Source of the DNA: Candidatus Neomarinimicrobiota bacterium
Lineage (GTDB): Bacteria > Fidelibacterota > JAANXI01
Assembly (NCBI GenBank): GCA_021734025.1
Contig: JAIPJS010000012.1
Location: forward strand, 1 to 64,000
Direction of reading: 5' to 3'
DNA: 64,000 nt
Part shown: one piece after another, positions 46,925 through 57,106 of the stretch
Layout: each line of letters begins with the position of its first letter
How positions within the stretch are numbered: the stretch's first letter is position 1
The notes under the pieces: model-generated
The model's database searches: none
The model's input: only the letters and a program-made list of their open reading frames with translations
What the model was told of the DNA's origin: nothing
Position numbers and translations under genes: made by a program

Positions 46925-47090
46925 ATCTATTCCTTTGATTTGTGGCTTGTGGGTATCTCTTTGTACTAACGCATCATGGGCAAGCAGGCATAGGTCCCAT
47001 GAAAGATGCATGGAATTTGAGCGAAAACGCCGACTAAATCAACTCGAATTTTGAAGATGAAGGGATTGCCTGTGAGACTGACAATGCGAC

Positions 47091-47924
47091 CTATTTTTCA
47101 GAGATCATCTGTGCTGCGTACCTGGAAAGGAACGAATCGAGGCCTTCGAGATATTGTTGGCGCGAGGTAAATACCACATTATTGTGCGGTCCACGGAGTT
47201 CCAGAAACTCTTTGGGAGGATTCGCCGCCTCAAATAATCTTTTCCCGTGCTCGAACGGGACGGTGGTATCATCAATACTATGGGAAACTAGCACCGGGCT
47301 ATCGACATATTTCAGATGTTCCAGGGTGTTGTAAGGTACCCGCACCAGCAGTTTTACCGGCATAAACGGAAACATTTTCCGGGCCATATCTCCAGCGGAG
47401 GTAAATGACGAACCTAAAATGAGCGCGCCCGGGTTCTTTTGTCTTGCCAGCCAGGTAGCGATTGCGCCGCCCAGGGATCGCCCGTAAATCACAATGTTTT
47501 CCGGCGCAATATTTTGGTCATTCACAAGGTACTCCCACGCCGCTTCGGCATCCTTGTACGTACCGCGTGCGTCGGGCTTTCCGTCGCTTTTGCCGTATCC
47601 CCGGTAATCGATCCCAAAGATTGATACACGCAGGGAGTGGAGCAGTTTTAGATATTCCACCCGATCCGCCAGGTTATTGGCATTTCCGTGGAAATACAGG
47701 ATGACAGCCCGCGCATCCGGATGCGGGATAAACCAGCCCGCGATATCGATTCCGTCCTGTGTTGTGACGGTTACCTCCTCATACGGTAATCCGACGTCGG
47801 CAGGAGTTGAGTGTATGGCGCTGGACGGATGGAAGACAAACTGTTCCTGAAACAGATATAAAAACCCCGCAAAGGCGAGGTATATTATGACAAGTGTGGC
47901 GATAAAGGTCGTCATTCGTTTCAT
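47091..47924 (-). CDS. Membrane-anchored alpha/beta hydrolase
   Basis: A 277-residue protein of the BEM46/YfhR-like group. It has an N-terminal membrane helix (IATLVIIYLAFAGFLYLF), then FVFHPS, the oxyanion HGNANNLADR, the Ser nucleophile in YGRSLGGAIA, Asp in SHSIDDTTVP and His in LRGPHNN. The catalytic domain probably faces the periplasm. The substrate is unknown. It stands between the dihaem cytochrome and a methyltransferase-like gene with no clear operon partner. Confidence 0.88.
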   Translation of the reverse strand: MKRMTTFIATLVIIYLAFAGFLYLFQEQFVFHPSSAIHSTPADVGLPYEEVTVTTQDGIDIAGWFIPHPDARAVILYFHGNANNLADRVEYLKLLHSLRVSIFGIDYRGYGKSDGKPDARGTYKDAEAAWEYLVNDQNIAPENIVIYGRSLGGAIATWLARQKNPGALILGSSFTSAGDMARKMFPFMPVKLLVRVPYNTLEHLKYVDSPVLVSHSIDDTTVPFEHGKRLFEAANPPKEFLELRGPHNNVVFTSRQQYLEGLDSFLSRYAAQMISEK

Positions 47925-48005
47925 TCCAATCCCGACAGGTTAGCAAAATGCTACCACAAGATAGGTGCCCCATTCCGATTTCTCAGTAAATTATTTCAGC
48001 GGTAC

Positions 48006-48437
48006 TCAATAGAGAAACGGGATAATACGCCAGGTGCGATTTCGGTATTCCGTGTACCCGCTATAGTGGTCCTCCAACAAGTTCTCCTCATACCGGCATT
48101 TCAGGCAAAGTGTCACCAACAATAAAACATACCAAAGAATCCTGAAGATTGTCAGTTTACTTAACACAAGCGGAAGCAATGTTAATAGCACCGAAGTGTA
48201 CATGGGATGTCGGATTAACCGGTAAGGCCCCCTGGCGACCATCTGTCCACCCTTCACCGTTTCGGGTGTGATGTTAAAGTTGCCAATTCCCATCACCCAG
48301 ATGCTCCAAAGTCCGAGCAAAATCCCGCCTGCTTCCAGCAATAAAAGTATGAATCCGTCTGCCAGTACCGGTCCCTGAAGTAATATAATTCCTATGAAGA
48401 GGAACTGAAAAAAGACGTAGATGTGAGAGTGTTTCAT
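48006..48437 (-). CDS. ICMT/PEMT-like integral-membrane methyltransferase
   Basis: A 143-residue membrane protein with about four helices. The C-terminal half carries the isoprenylcysteine/phospholipid methyltransferase pattern GPYRLIRHPMYTSVLL and RYEENLLEDHYSGYTEYRNR. Bacterial members are short and of unknown substrate; lipids or small thiols are usual suggestions. The assignment rests on the GPY..IRHPMY and EE..L motifs, which are clear. Confidence 0.85.
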   Translation of the reverse strand: MKHSHIYVFFQFLFIGIILLQGPVLADGFILLLLEAGGILLGLWSIWVMGIGNFNITPETVKGGQMVARGPYRLIRHPMYTSVLLTLLPLVLSKLTIFRILWYVLLLVTLCLKCRYEENLLEDHYSGYTEYRNRTWRIIPFLY

Positions 48438-48498
48438 TTCGTTCGTATTTTTACCTTGGATCCATATTTGATCACTCGCCTTTTTCCACTGACGGAAG

Positions 48499-50559
48499 TC
48501 AGGATATTTCCTTTAATGCTTTCTCTGCCGATTTCAACAGGGGTTCCACAGAGATAGAGTTCCCCACGGCCTGCTGCATCCAGTAGTCAGGCGTAATGGA
48601 TCCCAGAGTACACATCCGCTCCATTTCTTCTGCGAGGTTTTTCCCTTCGATATAGTTCTCGATCTGGAACTGGATAATGTGGCCGATGGGGTAATTCGGC
48701 AGGTACAGCGGATAATCGATCATATGGGAATAGACCGCCAGGATCGGCGAATCTTTCACACCAAAAACCGGCGCGAAGTATGTGTTCCAGATATCCCTTG
48801 CGATGGAAATAGTCGCCCGCTTCAGTTCTTCCGGTGTCGCATCGGGGTTTTCGTACATCCAGTTCCAGGCGCCCATATCCACTAGTGATACCCCGGCGAT
48901 TTCGCAAACTGACCAGAGCTGGTTCAGCGCCATCATCTGCTCCGCCTCTGGGTTATCCGGGTCGAGCCCCAGGAGTTCCAGATCTCTGGCCTGGAACACA
49001 AACGCGAACGCCTCGGTAAAAGCTGTGTTCGGCACGCCTTCCAGTAGAGTATGATCGATCCGGTTCAGCGAAAAGACCTGTTCCACATTATGACCCAGTT
49101 CATGAATGGCGATGTTATACCCCTTATAATTCATCCCGGTTTCCGGTACCCGTGTCCGCAGATGCGCCTCGTCAGAACGCCGGCCTGCGCCCATGGCGTG
49201 TCCCGCTCCTCTTGCCGGATCGACTTCTATTTTCGAACTCAGGAATTGCGCCGTATCGTAGCTGAATCCGAGATCGACCAGAATGTTTGGAATGTCTTTC
49301 TCAAAGTTGCCGACCGTTGCATATTTTTCGCTAACGATGGCGTTAAGTTTTTCCTCGGGGTAATCCATCCCGGTCCGAAAACCGGTGTACCAAATGTCGA
49401 ACGGCTGCAGGTCCCGGCCCAGGCGCTTCCGGACCAGGTTGCCGGTTTGCTTGAATTCCTCGGAGGAGAGTAACGTTACAAAGAGTTCCCGTACAGTCTC
49501 TTCCGGAATTTCCCGGTACTTTTCGAAGCTCCGGTCGATATAATTTTCATATGTCGGATAATACGGGTCAGCCGCCTGCTGGGCATGGAAGGCATTCAAA
49601 AACGTGGCGTACCGTGTATTCGGTTCCGGAGAATTATCTGCATCCTTGCCCGTCACTTCATTGGAATAGACCGCCCACCGGACGTCCGGATTGTTGATGA
49701 CATCCTCCGGGATCTCCTGGGTGATGATCCGTTGCATTACTTCGTAAATCATCTTCTGGCGCGGGAGTCCATCCGATTCTTTATACTGGGATTTCAACTC
49801 ATCGCGAAGCCCCCAGTGGGAGATGAGTTTCAGATCTTTCGGGAACAGCGTCTCACCCTTTTCATCCAGGAGATTTCCCATATAGATATTGTAACTGTTG
49901 ATGTAGCTGTCACCCTTGACATACGCTTCGTGGATCTTCCGGGAGACTTCGGCCGGCACTCGTTCTTCGAAATTCTGCGCCAGGCGCGCTTCCGCCCATT
50001 GGCGGCGTGTCCAGTCCGGCCCCTGCTCCAGCATTTCCTCCAGTGTCGGCCGGTCGAAGTTTAGCAGGACGGCAAAGGCAATTTTGCTGGCGTAGAGATC
50101 TTCTTCGAGATGTGATGCCGGGCTCAGGTTCGCGATGAGATTATCCACCGGCAGCATGGGACCGGTATTCACGTCGATATGCCAACTCAGTTCCCGGCTA
50201 AGTTCGGTGAAGATCCCGTTCACTTGCTCAAAGGTGTGCTCGAACCGGGTGAATGTTTTTTCCAGATTTTCTTCGTCGGCGATAAAATACTCCAGGCAAA
50301 AATCGCGAAAGTCTTCCTTGGAGCCATCCTTTTCCTTCCAGAGCATACGCACCTGGTTCACACCGGTTTCGATTCGGTCAGTCTGTTGCTCGCCAAATTT
50401 GTCCTGCATTTCCTGAACGACCTGCTTCGCAAACTCCTCGCTAATCATTTTTTCTCCACTCTTTTCTGCCGAGCATCCCATAAAAACATATCCCGTCAGG
50501 ATAATTGCCAGCAATAACCAGCCGGGATATCTGCCTGAGCCTGAATTCGGATGAAACAT
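48499..50559 (-). CDS. Lipoprotein zinc metallopeptidase (gluzincin)
   Basis: A 686-residue lipoprotein with lipobox FMGC at about residue 29. The mainly helical body contains IAIHELGHNVEQVF, with HELGH as the zinc site, followed 20-30 residues later by FTEAFAFVFQ, the probable third ligand Glu. This matches the M2/M3-like fold, though I cannot assign a named family. The start has AAGGAG 7 nt upstream. It could act in periplasmic peptide turnover. Confidence 0.82.
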   Translation of the reverse strand: MFHPNSGSGRYPGWLLLAIILTGYVFMGCSAEKSGEKMISEEFAKQVVQEMQDKFGEQQTDRIETGVNQVRMLWKEKDGSKEDFRDFCLEYFIADEENLEKTFTRFEHTFEQVNGIFTELSRELSWHIDVNTGPMLPVDNLIANLSPASHLEEDLYASKIAFAVLLNFDRPTLEEMLEQGPDWTRRQWAEARLAQNFEERVPAEVSRKIHEAYVKGDSYINSYNIYMGNLLDEKGETLFPKDLKLISHWGLRDELKSQYKESDGLPRQKMIYEVMQRIITQEIPEDVINNPDVRWAVYSNEVTGKDADNSPEPNTRYATFLNAFHAQQAADPYYPTYENYIDRSFEKYREIPEETVRELFVTLLSSEEFKQTGNLVRKRLGRDLQPFDIWYTGFRTGMDYPEEKLNAIVSEKYATVGNFEKDIPNILVDLGFSYDTAQFLSSKIEVDPARGAGHAMGAGRRSDEAHLRTRVPETGMNYKGYNIAIHELGHNVEQVFSLNRIDHTLLEGVPNTAFTEAFAFVFQARDLELLGLDPDNPEAEQMMALNQLWSVCEIAGVSLVDMGAWNWMYENPDATPEELKRATISIARDIWNTYFAPVFGVKDSPILAVYSHMIDYPLYLPNYPIGHIIQFQIENYIEGKNLAEEMERMCTLGSITPDYWMQQAVGNSISVEPLLKSAEKALKEIS

Positions 50560-50564
50560 TTCAT

Positions 50565-50738
50565 TTACTCCTTTTCGGTTTGCACAAAATATGATGGGGC
50601 GAAACGGCTATTTATTTCACTGGGAAAAACGACAAATCCCGGGTCCGCATAAATGATTGCCAATAACAATGCCATGAGAATATAATATACTCCAAACGAG
50701 TTCAGAATCGATTTTTCCTGGCTGTAAAAAATACTCAT
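50565..50738 (-). CDS. Possible small membrane protein
   Basis: A 57-residue frame with one hydrophobic helix (FGVYYILMALLLAIIYA) and a polar tail. It could start at ATG 50738 or GTG 50753; neither has a clear ribosome site. It ends 5 nt before the metallopeptidase gene on the same strand. Between it and the divergent HAO-like gene (50739-50888) I see only promoter space. It may be chance. Confidence 0.35.
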   Translation of the reverse strand: MSIFYSQEKSILNSFGVYYILMALLLAIIYADPGFVVFPSEINSRFAPSYFVQTEKE

Positions 50739-50888
50739 ATTCGGATTTTTCACTACTATTTACCTGCATTGTAATTTACATTTCATCTTACGCATTCCTC
50801 TTCTCTCTGAGAACAGGCTGTGCGCTCAACACCCCTAAAAATTATGAAAATGGCATTGATTCTAACGGAATTCGGGAGGCTTTCCGCT

Positions 50889-52223
50889 ATGAAGAATCTA
50901 TTCATTATTCCCCTGGTATTCGCACTATGTACAATTTTCATCGATCCGGTTAACGCCGCCCAGGAACCGGCAGATGCGGGCAAGTGTATGGCCTGCCACA
51001 AGGAAAAATCGCCAGGCTTGTATAACCAGTGGTTCGAATCCGCACATGGACAGCAGAACGTCACCTGCATCAGCTGTCATGGTGCCAAAAAGAGCGATTC
51101 GGATGCGTTTATGCACGAGGGAGCGCTTATTGCTACACTGGTCACGCCGAAGGATTGTGGTTCCTGCCATAAGAAAGAAGCCGAGGAAGTGGCAAATTCC
51201 TATCACGCAACCGCCGGCGAAATCCTCGAATCCAAGGATGCCTATCTGGCACAGGTTATCGGCGGACATCCGGTGACCATCACCGGCTGCGAAAGCTGCC
51301 ACGGCGCCAAGATCGAGGTCGATCCCGATTCGCCAAACATGCTTTCCAAAGAGGACTGGCCCAACTCCGGGATCGGCCGAATCAACCCGGACGGCTCCAA
51401 GGGCTCGTGTAACGCCTGTCATATGCGCCACTCCTTTTCCAAGGCGCAGGCGCGCCAGCCCGAGGCCTGTTCCAAGTGCCACCTCGGCCCGGATCATCCA
51501 CAGAAGGAGATTTACGAGGCTTCCAAGCACGGCAATACGTATTTCACGAATGTCGATAAAATGAATCTCGATTCGGATCGCTGGGTCGTTGGTCAGGATT
51601 ATAATATCGCACCGACCTGCGCCACCTGTCACATGTCGGCTACCACGGAACAGAATGTGACCCATGACGTTGGGAAGCGCATCTCATGGACACTCCGTCC
51701 GGAAATCTCTGTCCATAAAGATAATTGGAAAAAGAAGCGGGATAGTATGAAGGACGTCTGCAGTTCCTGCCATGAGAACGAGTTTGTCGACGGACATTAT
51801 TATCAGTATGACGCCGTGGTCAAACTTTATAACAAAAAGTTCGCCGAACCCGCTCAGGAAATCATGTATATGATCCAGGACAAGGGGTTGCTGGAAAATC
51901 CGGCCAGTTTCTCAAACGAGATCGAATGGATCTACTGGGAGCTCTGGCACCACGAAGGTCGGCGTGCCAGGATGGGCGCCGCCATGATGGCGCCGGACTA
52001 CACCTGGTGGCACGGCATCTATGAGGTGGGCAAGCACTTTTACTTTGAATTCCTCCCGCTGGCCAGGGAATACGAAGATTCCGAAGTGGACGCTTATATC
52101 GACAGCCTGCTGGAGGAAAATCCCATGCATACCTGGATGAATCAGTCCACCAAATCGCTGAAAGAGAGTATCCGCACCGGGGATCAGCAGAATATTTACA
52201 ACGAGATGTTCCAGTCCGAATAG
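50889..52223 (+). CDS. Octahaem hydroxylamine oxidoreductase-like cytochrome c
   Basis: A 444-residue periplasmic enzyme (signal peptide NLFIIPLVFALCTIFIDPVN) with eight CXXCH motifs, the first at 33-37. The arrangement and the segment KHGNTYFTNVDKMNLD, then APTCATCHMSA, place it in the HAO family. The late segment HYYQYDAVVKLYNKKFAEP is where the catalytic-haem cross-linking Tyr lies in oxidative HAOs; I cannot decide from memory whether it is equivalent here. Pairing with a NapC/NirT-type gene 18 nt downstream favours a reductive role (nitrite, hydroxylamine or similar). The ATG at 50889 has GGGAGG upstream. Confidence 0.9.
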   Translation: MKNLFIIPLVFALCTIFIDPVNAAQEPADAGKCMACHKEKSPGLYNQWFESAHGQQNVTCISCHGAKKSDSDAFMHEGALIATLVTPKDCGSCHKKEAEEVANSYHATAGEILESKDAYLAQVIGGHPVTITGCESCHGAKIEVDPDSPNMLSKEDWPNSGIGRINPDGSKGSCNACHMRHSFSKAQARQPEACSKCHLGPDHPQKEIYEASKHGNTYFTNVDKMNLDSDRWVVGQDYNIAPTCATCHMSATTEQNVTHDVGKRISWTLRPEISVHKDNWKKKRDSMKDVCSSCHENEFVDGHYYQYDAVVKLYNKKFAEPAQEIMYMIQDKGLLENPASFSNEIEWIYWELWHHEGRRARMGAAMMAPDYTWWHGIYEVGKHFYFEFLPLAREYEDSEVDAYIDSLLEENPMHTWMNQSTKSLKESIRTGDQQNIYNEMFQSE

Positions 52224-52241
52224 CCGCCGGCAGAGGCCCTC

Positions 52242-53747
52242 ATGTGGAATAAATACCTGAACTTCATCCGCGGCGTCGGCGTCAATTGGTACGGGAAGAT
52301 CGGCGTCGTACTGACGACCTCGTCGTTTTTCACGTTTCTGCTGCTGGAAATTGCCCGCATCGGCGGGTCCCTGACCAACCAGTACATCGGGCTCATCACC
52401 TATTTACTGCTGCCGACACTGTTCGTCGTCGGGTTAATCCTGATACCCATTGGGTGGTACAAGTACAAAGCCACCAGGGATAAATCCACATGGGAACTGC
52501 TCAACGAACAGTTTCCCCAGGAAGATGTCGAGGCGCGTCGTACCGGTTCGCGGCTGTTTCTCACCGTGGGCATCCTAACGGGCCTCAACGTACTCTTTCT
52601 TGCGCTGGCGAGTATGCAGACCCTTCACTTCATGGACAAACCGGTCTTCTGTGGCACGGCGTGCCACAGCGTGATGAATCCGGAGTGGACCACCTACCAG
52701 GATTCACCGCACGCCCGGGTGAAGTGCGTAGAATGCCATGTTGGCGAAGGGATTGACGCACTTATCGACTCCAAACTCAACGGCGCATGGCAGATGGTTT
52801 CGGCCACGTTCAACCTGTACGAGAAACCAATCCCCACGCCGGTGCACCAGCTGCGACCGGCCCGGGAAACCTGTGAAAAATGTCACTGGCCTTCCAAGTT
52901 TTACGGAAGTCGACTGCAGACCGACATCACCTACCGGCCGGACAGCGCTTCTACCCCACTTTACACCACACTAAATCTGAAAATCGACGGCGGCCCCGAA
53001 GCCACCTACGCCGGAATCCACTGGCATATCGCCGAGGAAAACACCGTGCGGTATACCTCCATCGATGACGAGCGCGAGACCATCATCGACGTGGAGGTGA
53101 AGCAGCCGGATGGCTCCTTCAAAACGTATCGCAATACCCGTCTCTCTGTTGATGACTACGCTCACGAAGATACTGCCAATGTCAGGGCGATGGACTGCAT
53201 CGACTGCCACAACCGGGCGACGCACATCTACGAAAATCCTGAAAATGCAGTCAATGAGCGGATCCGGCTGGGGAAAATTCCGCGGTCCTTGCCGTACATC
53301 AAGCGGGAAGCACTGGCCGCTCTCACTAATAATTACAACGATACTACAGCAGCAAAGCAGGGTATCGCCACCCGGCTTCGTGGATTCTACCGGCGGAATT
53401 ATCCGAATATTTCGCGGTCGAAATCCGCGGAGATTGACACTGCAATATCGGTGCTCCAGGAGACGTGGCTGCGCAACATCCATCCGGAGATGAACATCAT
53501 CTGGGGGAGTTATCCCAGCCATATCGGCCATCCAAGCGATGACGCCGGCTGCTTCCGGTGCCATAATTCGTACATGCGGAGCGAGTCAGGAGATGCCATT
53601 GATAACGACTGTACGCTCTGTCATTCTATTTTAGCAAACCAAAGCCGGGAGCCGTTCGAATACCTGAACACGATTACGGATGAGGAGCCGGAATCCGCAC
53701 TGAAGAAGTACCTGCAGCAGGAGTTTTTGAATTATTTTTATGAGTGA
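52242..53747 (+). CDS. NapC/NirT-type membrane multihaem cytochrome c
   Basis: A 501-residue protein with three N-terminal membrane helices (about 18-40, 48-72 and 105-125) and a periplasmic haem domain. The first haem site is CX3CH (FCGTACHSVM, Cys137-His142), typical of the NapC/NirT branch, followed by five CXXCH: CVEC, CEKC, CIDC, CFRC and CTLC. The quinol-oxidising module probably feeds the HAO-like enzyme encoded just upstream. Its multi-helix N-terminus also recalls ImcH-like inner-membrane cytochromes used in metal reduction; that likeness is from memory and untested. Confidence 0.88.
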   Translation: MWNKYLNFIRGVGVNWYGKIGVVLTTSSFFTFLLLEIARIGGSLTNQYIGLITYLLLPTLFVVGLILIPIGWYKYKATRDKSTWELLNEQFPQEDVEARRTGSRLFLTVGILTGLNVLFLALASMQTLHFMDKPVFCGTACHSVMNPEWTTYQDSPHARVKCVECHVGEGIDALIDSKLNGAWQMVSATFNLYEKPIPTPVHQLRPARETCEKCHWPSKFYGSRLQTDITYRPDSASTPLYTTLNLKIDGGPEATYAGIHWHIAEENTVRYTSIDDERETIIDVEVKQPDGSFKTYRNTRLSVDDYAHEDTANVRAMDCIDCHNRATHIYENPENAVNERIRLGKIPRSLPYIKREALAALTNNYNDTTAAKQGIATRLRGFYRRNYPNISRSKSAEIDTAISVLQETWLRNIHPEMNIIWGSYPSHIGHPSDDAGCFRCHNSYMRSESGDAIDNDCTLCHSILANQSREPFEYLNTITDEEPESALKKYLQQEFLNYFYE

Positions 53748-53807
53748 TGGCGCTTAAAGTAAATTGAGCGACCTCTTTATAATTCGAGCAACTTCCTAAA
53801 TCTAATG

Positions 53808-53990
53808 GTTTTTCCGAAAACTTCGTGTTTGAGCACCATGATAAATACCACTAGGACTACTGAATAGCATAAACACTATTGTGAAAGACCATCCATCATA
53901 CCAATATGTGCGAGTTCGAAGTTTTCTTGATTTTTTTCCCGCAGGGATCTCGATGAGGCTGCCCCCTTTTTTATCAAGGAAAAAGGGGGC
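53808..53990. repeat. Structured dispersed repeat, copy 1
   Basis: GAAAACTTCG (53816-53825) pairs with CGAAGTTTTC (53917-53926), and an 11-bp stem GCCCCCTTTTT/AAAAAGGGGGC with loop TATCAAGG follows at 53961-53990. The conserved words GTGTTTGAGCACC, AAGACCAT and GTGCGAGTTC are shared with copy 2 at 61.3 kb, in the same order. The gap 53748-54082 holds only this element; the 94-residue frame inside it is not a credible gene. Confidence 0.85.
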
Positions 53991-54082
53991 ATATCGATAG
54001 AAACAATGACAATATTTGACCGTATAGCAGTTCAAATTGGATCTAAAACAATATATCTTCATTCTTTTGGGTGAAGTCGAAT

Positions 54083-54718
54083 TCACCGATCCTGCGCCCC
54101 GGGATTCGGCGGCGCCTCCTCCCAGTACCGCACAAATTCATTGGTGCGATCTGAGGTGTGCAGGTAAGAAAACCGGGCCACCTGCCGGCCTACATCTTTG
54201 ACGCGTCGCTCCAGATCCGTATCGGTCATTCGGCCGTTCTCGTCGAATACTTCATACACCCGGGGAATGGACACCTGCTCCGGAATCACCCAGGCGTGCA
54301 GCGCCCGTCCGATAGTTCGTAAACTTGTCAGGGCATCCACGCCACCGAGCTGACCCGCTGAGACGCTTACCAGTCCGAGCATTTTCCCCTCGAATTCGTC
54401 GAATCCCATCAGATCCAATGCATTCTTCAGAACACCGCTAAAGCTCCCGTGGTACTCAGGCGTCCCCAGGATAACGCCATCAGCATCCTTTACCTGGTCA
54501 CGCAATTTCTGGACATCACCCTTTTTCGCGGCCTCTGTGTTACTGCCGTCGCAAAACGGCAATTCGAACTCCCGCAGATCGATCAGTGCGGTCTCGTCCC
54601 CCAGTTCGGCTGCACCGGCCAGGGCGACATTCATAACTTTTTTGGTATAGCTTCCATCCCGCAGGCTACCACAGATACCTACGATCCGGATTTTTTCATC
54701 AGTTTTAATTTGGTTCAT
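54083..54718 (-). CDS. NADPH-dependent FMN reductase-family protein
   Basis: A 211-residue flavodoxin-fold protein. The phosphate loop GICGSLRDGSYTK is at the N-terminus, followed by LPFCDGSNTEA and the flavin-contact segment GTPEYHGSFSGVLKNALD. This pattern fits the NADPH:FMN/quinone (azo-, chromate-) reductases. I choose the ATG at 54718 over TTG 54730, because the AGGA lies too close to the latter. It has no operon partner. Confidence 0.92.
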   Translation of the reverse strand: MNQIKTDEKIRIVGICGSLRDGSYTKKVMNVALAGAAELGDETALIDLREFELPFCDGSNTEAAKKGDVQKLRDQVKDADGVILGTPEYHGSFSGVLKNALDLMGFDEFEGKMLGLVSVSAGQLGGVDALTSLRTIGRALHAWVIPEQVSIPRVYEVFDENGRMTDTDLERRVKDVGRQVARFSYLHTSDRTNEFVRYWEEAPPNPGAQDR

Positions 54719-55343
54719 AACGTTAGTCAATCCTTCACTGATATATTTTTATGCTTCATCCATTTCATGTATCAATATCTTCGGAGCAAACTTATTGAGT
54801 AATAGTCTCAGAACCAAGGGAGCACTCCCGAAGTCGGTCGTCTTTTCGCACCGTTGGCGATCGACTCGGACAAAACAGTGTTTTCCAAACCTTTAAAGCA
54901 CGTCTCTCCCTCTCTTCGGAAGAGAGGGAGAACAAGTGGGTGAGTTGTGTTTGAAATAGCAAAGGCAGCTTTTCACTTTCGAAATTGGATATTAGACATT
55001 CGGAATTCATGTTCACCATAAACAACGAACATTATTTTCTTTCACTTTTCTTCTTTTACCAATTACTCATTTTCCCACCCCGGTAAGTTGGGCTCAAAGC
55101 GACCCCTTTTAGTCAATTTGCTCTACAATCTCCCCTTATACCTTACACCCTATACCTTCTTCCCTTTAAACAAACCTGGTTATCTGAATAAAAGTACGAT
55201 TAGGAGACACCCCCACCCCGAACACCATCTCCAAACAAACCGAGTTCAAACGTGGATCTGCACAGGAAATTATCCTAACTTTGACCAATCAAATTTTTAA
55301 CCTCCCCCCGGTAGAAAATATAATCGAAATAGTGAGGTAAATT
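54719..55343. other. Gene-free region upstream of ilvD
   Basis: The 625-nt gap holds a perfect hairpin at 54905-54931 (TCTCCCTCTCTT, loop CGG, AAGAGAGGGAGA). A further short-period word run, TTATACCTTACACCCTATAC, lies at 55137-55156. TATAAT at 55319-55324 is a possible -10 for ilvD but lacks a good -35. I see no gene. Confidence 0.55.
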
Positions 55344-57023
55344 ATGTCGGAAAAATTAAACAAGTACAGTTCCCGCTTAACCCAGGAACGCTCCCAGGTC
55401 GGCTCCCAGGCGATGCTGTACGGTATTGGTCTGTCGGAAGAGGATATGGCTAAGCCGCAAGTCGGAATCGCCAGCATGGGCTGGGACGGAAACCCATGTA
55501 ACATGCACCTGAACGACCTGGCGCAGCACGTGAAAACCAGCGTAAATAATTCCGATTTGGTCGGGCTCACCTTCCACACCATCGGCGTCAGCGACGGAAT
55601 TGCCATGGGAACGGAAGGGATGAAATACTCCCTGCCTTCCAGAGATATTATTGCCGATTCCATCGAAACGGTGATGCGGGCCCAGTGGTACGACGCCAAT
55701 ATCTCTCTGGCGGGGTGCGATAAAAATATGCCGGGCTCGCTTATGGCCATGGCTCGGGTGAATCGGCCGAGCATCATGGTTTACGGCGGCACGATCCGTC
55801 CCGGATGCTACGACGATAAAAAACTGGACATCGTCTCGGCATTCGAGGCGTACGGCGAATATCTCTCCAAAGAGATTGACGAGGATGAACTGGACAACGT
55901 GCTGAAGCACGCCTGTCCCGGCGCCGGCGCCTGTGGCGGGATGTATACGGCAAATACCATGGCCTCTGCCATCGAAACCATGGGGATGAGTTTGCCGTTC
56001 AGTTCCTCGGTTCCCGCCACACACGAAGACAAGGTCAACGAGTGCAAGCGTGCGGGTGAAGCGATTCGTCATCTGCTGGAAGAAGACATCAAGCCCAAAG
56101 ATATCATGACCCGCGAAGCGTTCGAGAATGCCATCACCATTGTGATGACATTGGGCGGCTCAACCAATGCCGTACTGCATCTCCTGGCCATGGCGCAGGC
56201 CGCTGAAGTCGATCTGACCATCGATGACTTTCAGGAAATCAGCGACCGGACGCCGTACGTCGGCGACCTGAAACCCAGCGGCCAATTCGTGATGGAAGAT
56301 CTTTACAATGTTGGCGGCGTTCCTGCCGTCCAGAAGATGCTGCTGCGTGAAGGCTACCTTAACGGTGAATGCATGACCGTCAGCGGAAAGACGCTGGAGG
56401 AAAATCTGGAGGAGGTTACTGCGCTGGATGAAGGTCAGGAGGTCATCTTTTCACTGGATCACCCCATCAAAAAATCCGGACATCTGCAAATTCTGTACGG
56501 TAATCTCGCAGAAGACGGCGCCGTCGGGAAAATCACTGGCAAGGAAGGGGAATATTTCTCCGGCACCGCCAGAGTGTTTGATTCCGAGGAGGAGGGACTG
56601 CATGCCATCGAGGATGGAGTGGTCACCGAAGGTGATGTGGTGATTATCCGCTACGAGGGCCCCAAAGGCGGCCCGGGAATGCGGGAGATGCTCTCTATCA
56701 CCTCGGCAATCATGGGCGCAGGACTGGGAAAAAAGGTCGCGCTCATCACCGACGGACGTTTCTCCGGCGGCAGCCACGGATTCGTCATCGGCCACGTAAC
56801 ACCCGAAGCCCAGGTCGGCGGAAATATTGCGCTGGTGCAGGACGGCGATACCGTGACCATCGATGTCGTGGAGCGCGCCATCAATATCGAAGTCCCGGAA
56901 GAAGAATTGGAAAAACGCCGAAAACAGTGGTCGGCGCCCACGCCAAAAATAACAACCGGCTCCCTCCGGAAATATTCCAAACTGGTCTCCTCCGCTTCCG
57001 AGGGTGCCGTTACCGATAAATAA
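55344..57023 (+). CDS. ilvD: Dihydroxy-acid dehydratase
   Basis: Dehydrates dihydroxy-acids to 2-keto acids in valine, isoleucine and leucine synthesis. The 559-residue protein has the iron-sulfur and metal motifs [17 protein letters not shown] and [16 protein letters not shown], then [15 protein letters not shown] and the C-terminal [21 protein letters not shown]. It is full length. A GTGAGG site precedes the ATG. No other ilv gene is in the window. It is followed by a strong terminator. Confidence 0.97.
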   Translation: MSEKLNKYSSRLTQERSQVGSQAMLYGIGLSEEDMAKPQVGIASMGWDGNPCNMHLNDLAQHVKTSVNNSDLVGLTFHTIGVSDGIAMGTEGMKYSLPSRDIIADSIETVMRAQWYDANISLAGCDKNMPGSLMAMARVNRPSIMVYGGTIRPGCYDDKKLDIVSAFEAYGEYLSKEIDEDELDNVLKHACPGAGACGGMYTANTMASAIETMGMSLPFSSSVPATHEDKVNECKRAGEAIRHLLEEDIKPKDIMTREAFENAITIVMTLGGSTNAVLHLLAMAQAAEVDLTIDDFQEISDRTPYVGDLKPSGQFVMEDLYNVGGVPAVQKMLLREGYLNGECMTVSGKTLEENLEEVTALDEGQEVIFSLDHPIKKSGHLQILYGNLAEDGAVGKITGKEGEYFSGTARVFDSEEEGLHAIEDGVVTEGDVVIIRYEGPKGGPGMREMLSITSAIMGAGLGKKVALITDGRFSGGSHGFVIGHVTPEAQVGGNIALVQDGDTVTIDVVERAINIEVPEEELEKRRKQWSAPTPKITTGSLRKYSKLVSSASEGAVTDK

Positions 57024-57042
57024 GTGATAAAAATCTAAGAAG

Positions 57043-57077
57043 AAAAGGCCGCCTCCTGTCCGGGAAGCGGCCTTTTT
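57043..57077. terminator. Bidirectional terminator between ilvD and the GltB-like gene
   Basis: GGCCGC/GCGGCC stem with a 14-nt loop, four As on the left and five Ts on the right, between two convergent genes. It can serve both. Confidence 0.93.
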
Positions 57078-57106
57078 CTGTGACTAACGGACGTTTTGAT
57101 TGCGGC

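Noticed and set aside
51030-51045. GGTTCGAATCC, like a tRNA T-loop
   Set aside because: It is inside the HAO-like coding sequence and has no acceptor or anticodon arm around it.
53802-54086. 94-residue minus-strand ORF
   Set aside because: It lies wholly over the structured repeat copy 1 and its stems; it has no ribosome site or recognisable domain.
55210-55250. Resemblance of CACCCCGAACACCATCTC to part of a 5S rRNA
   Set aside because: The match is too short, with no 5S partner helices or neighbouring rRNA genes.
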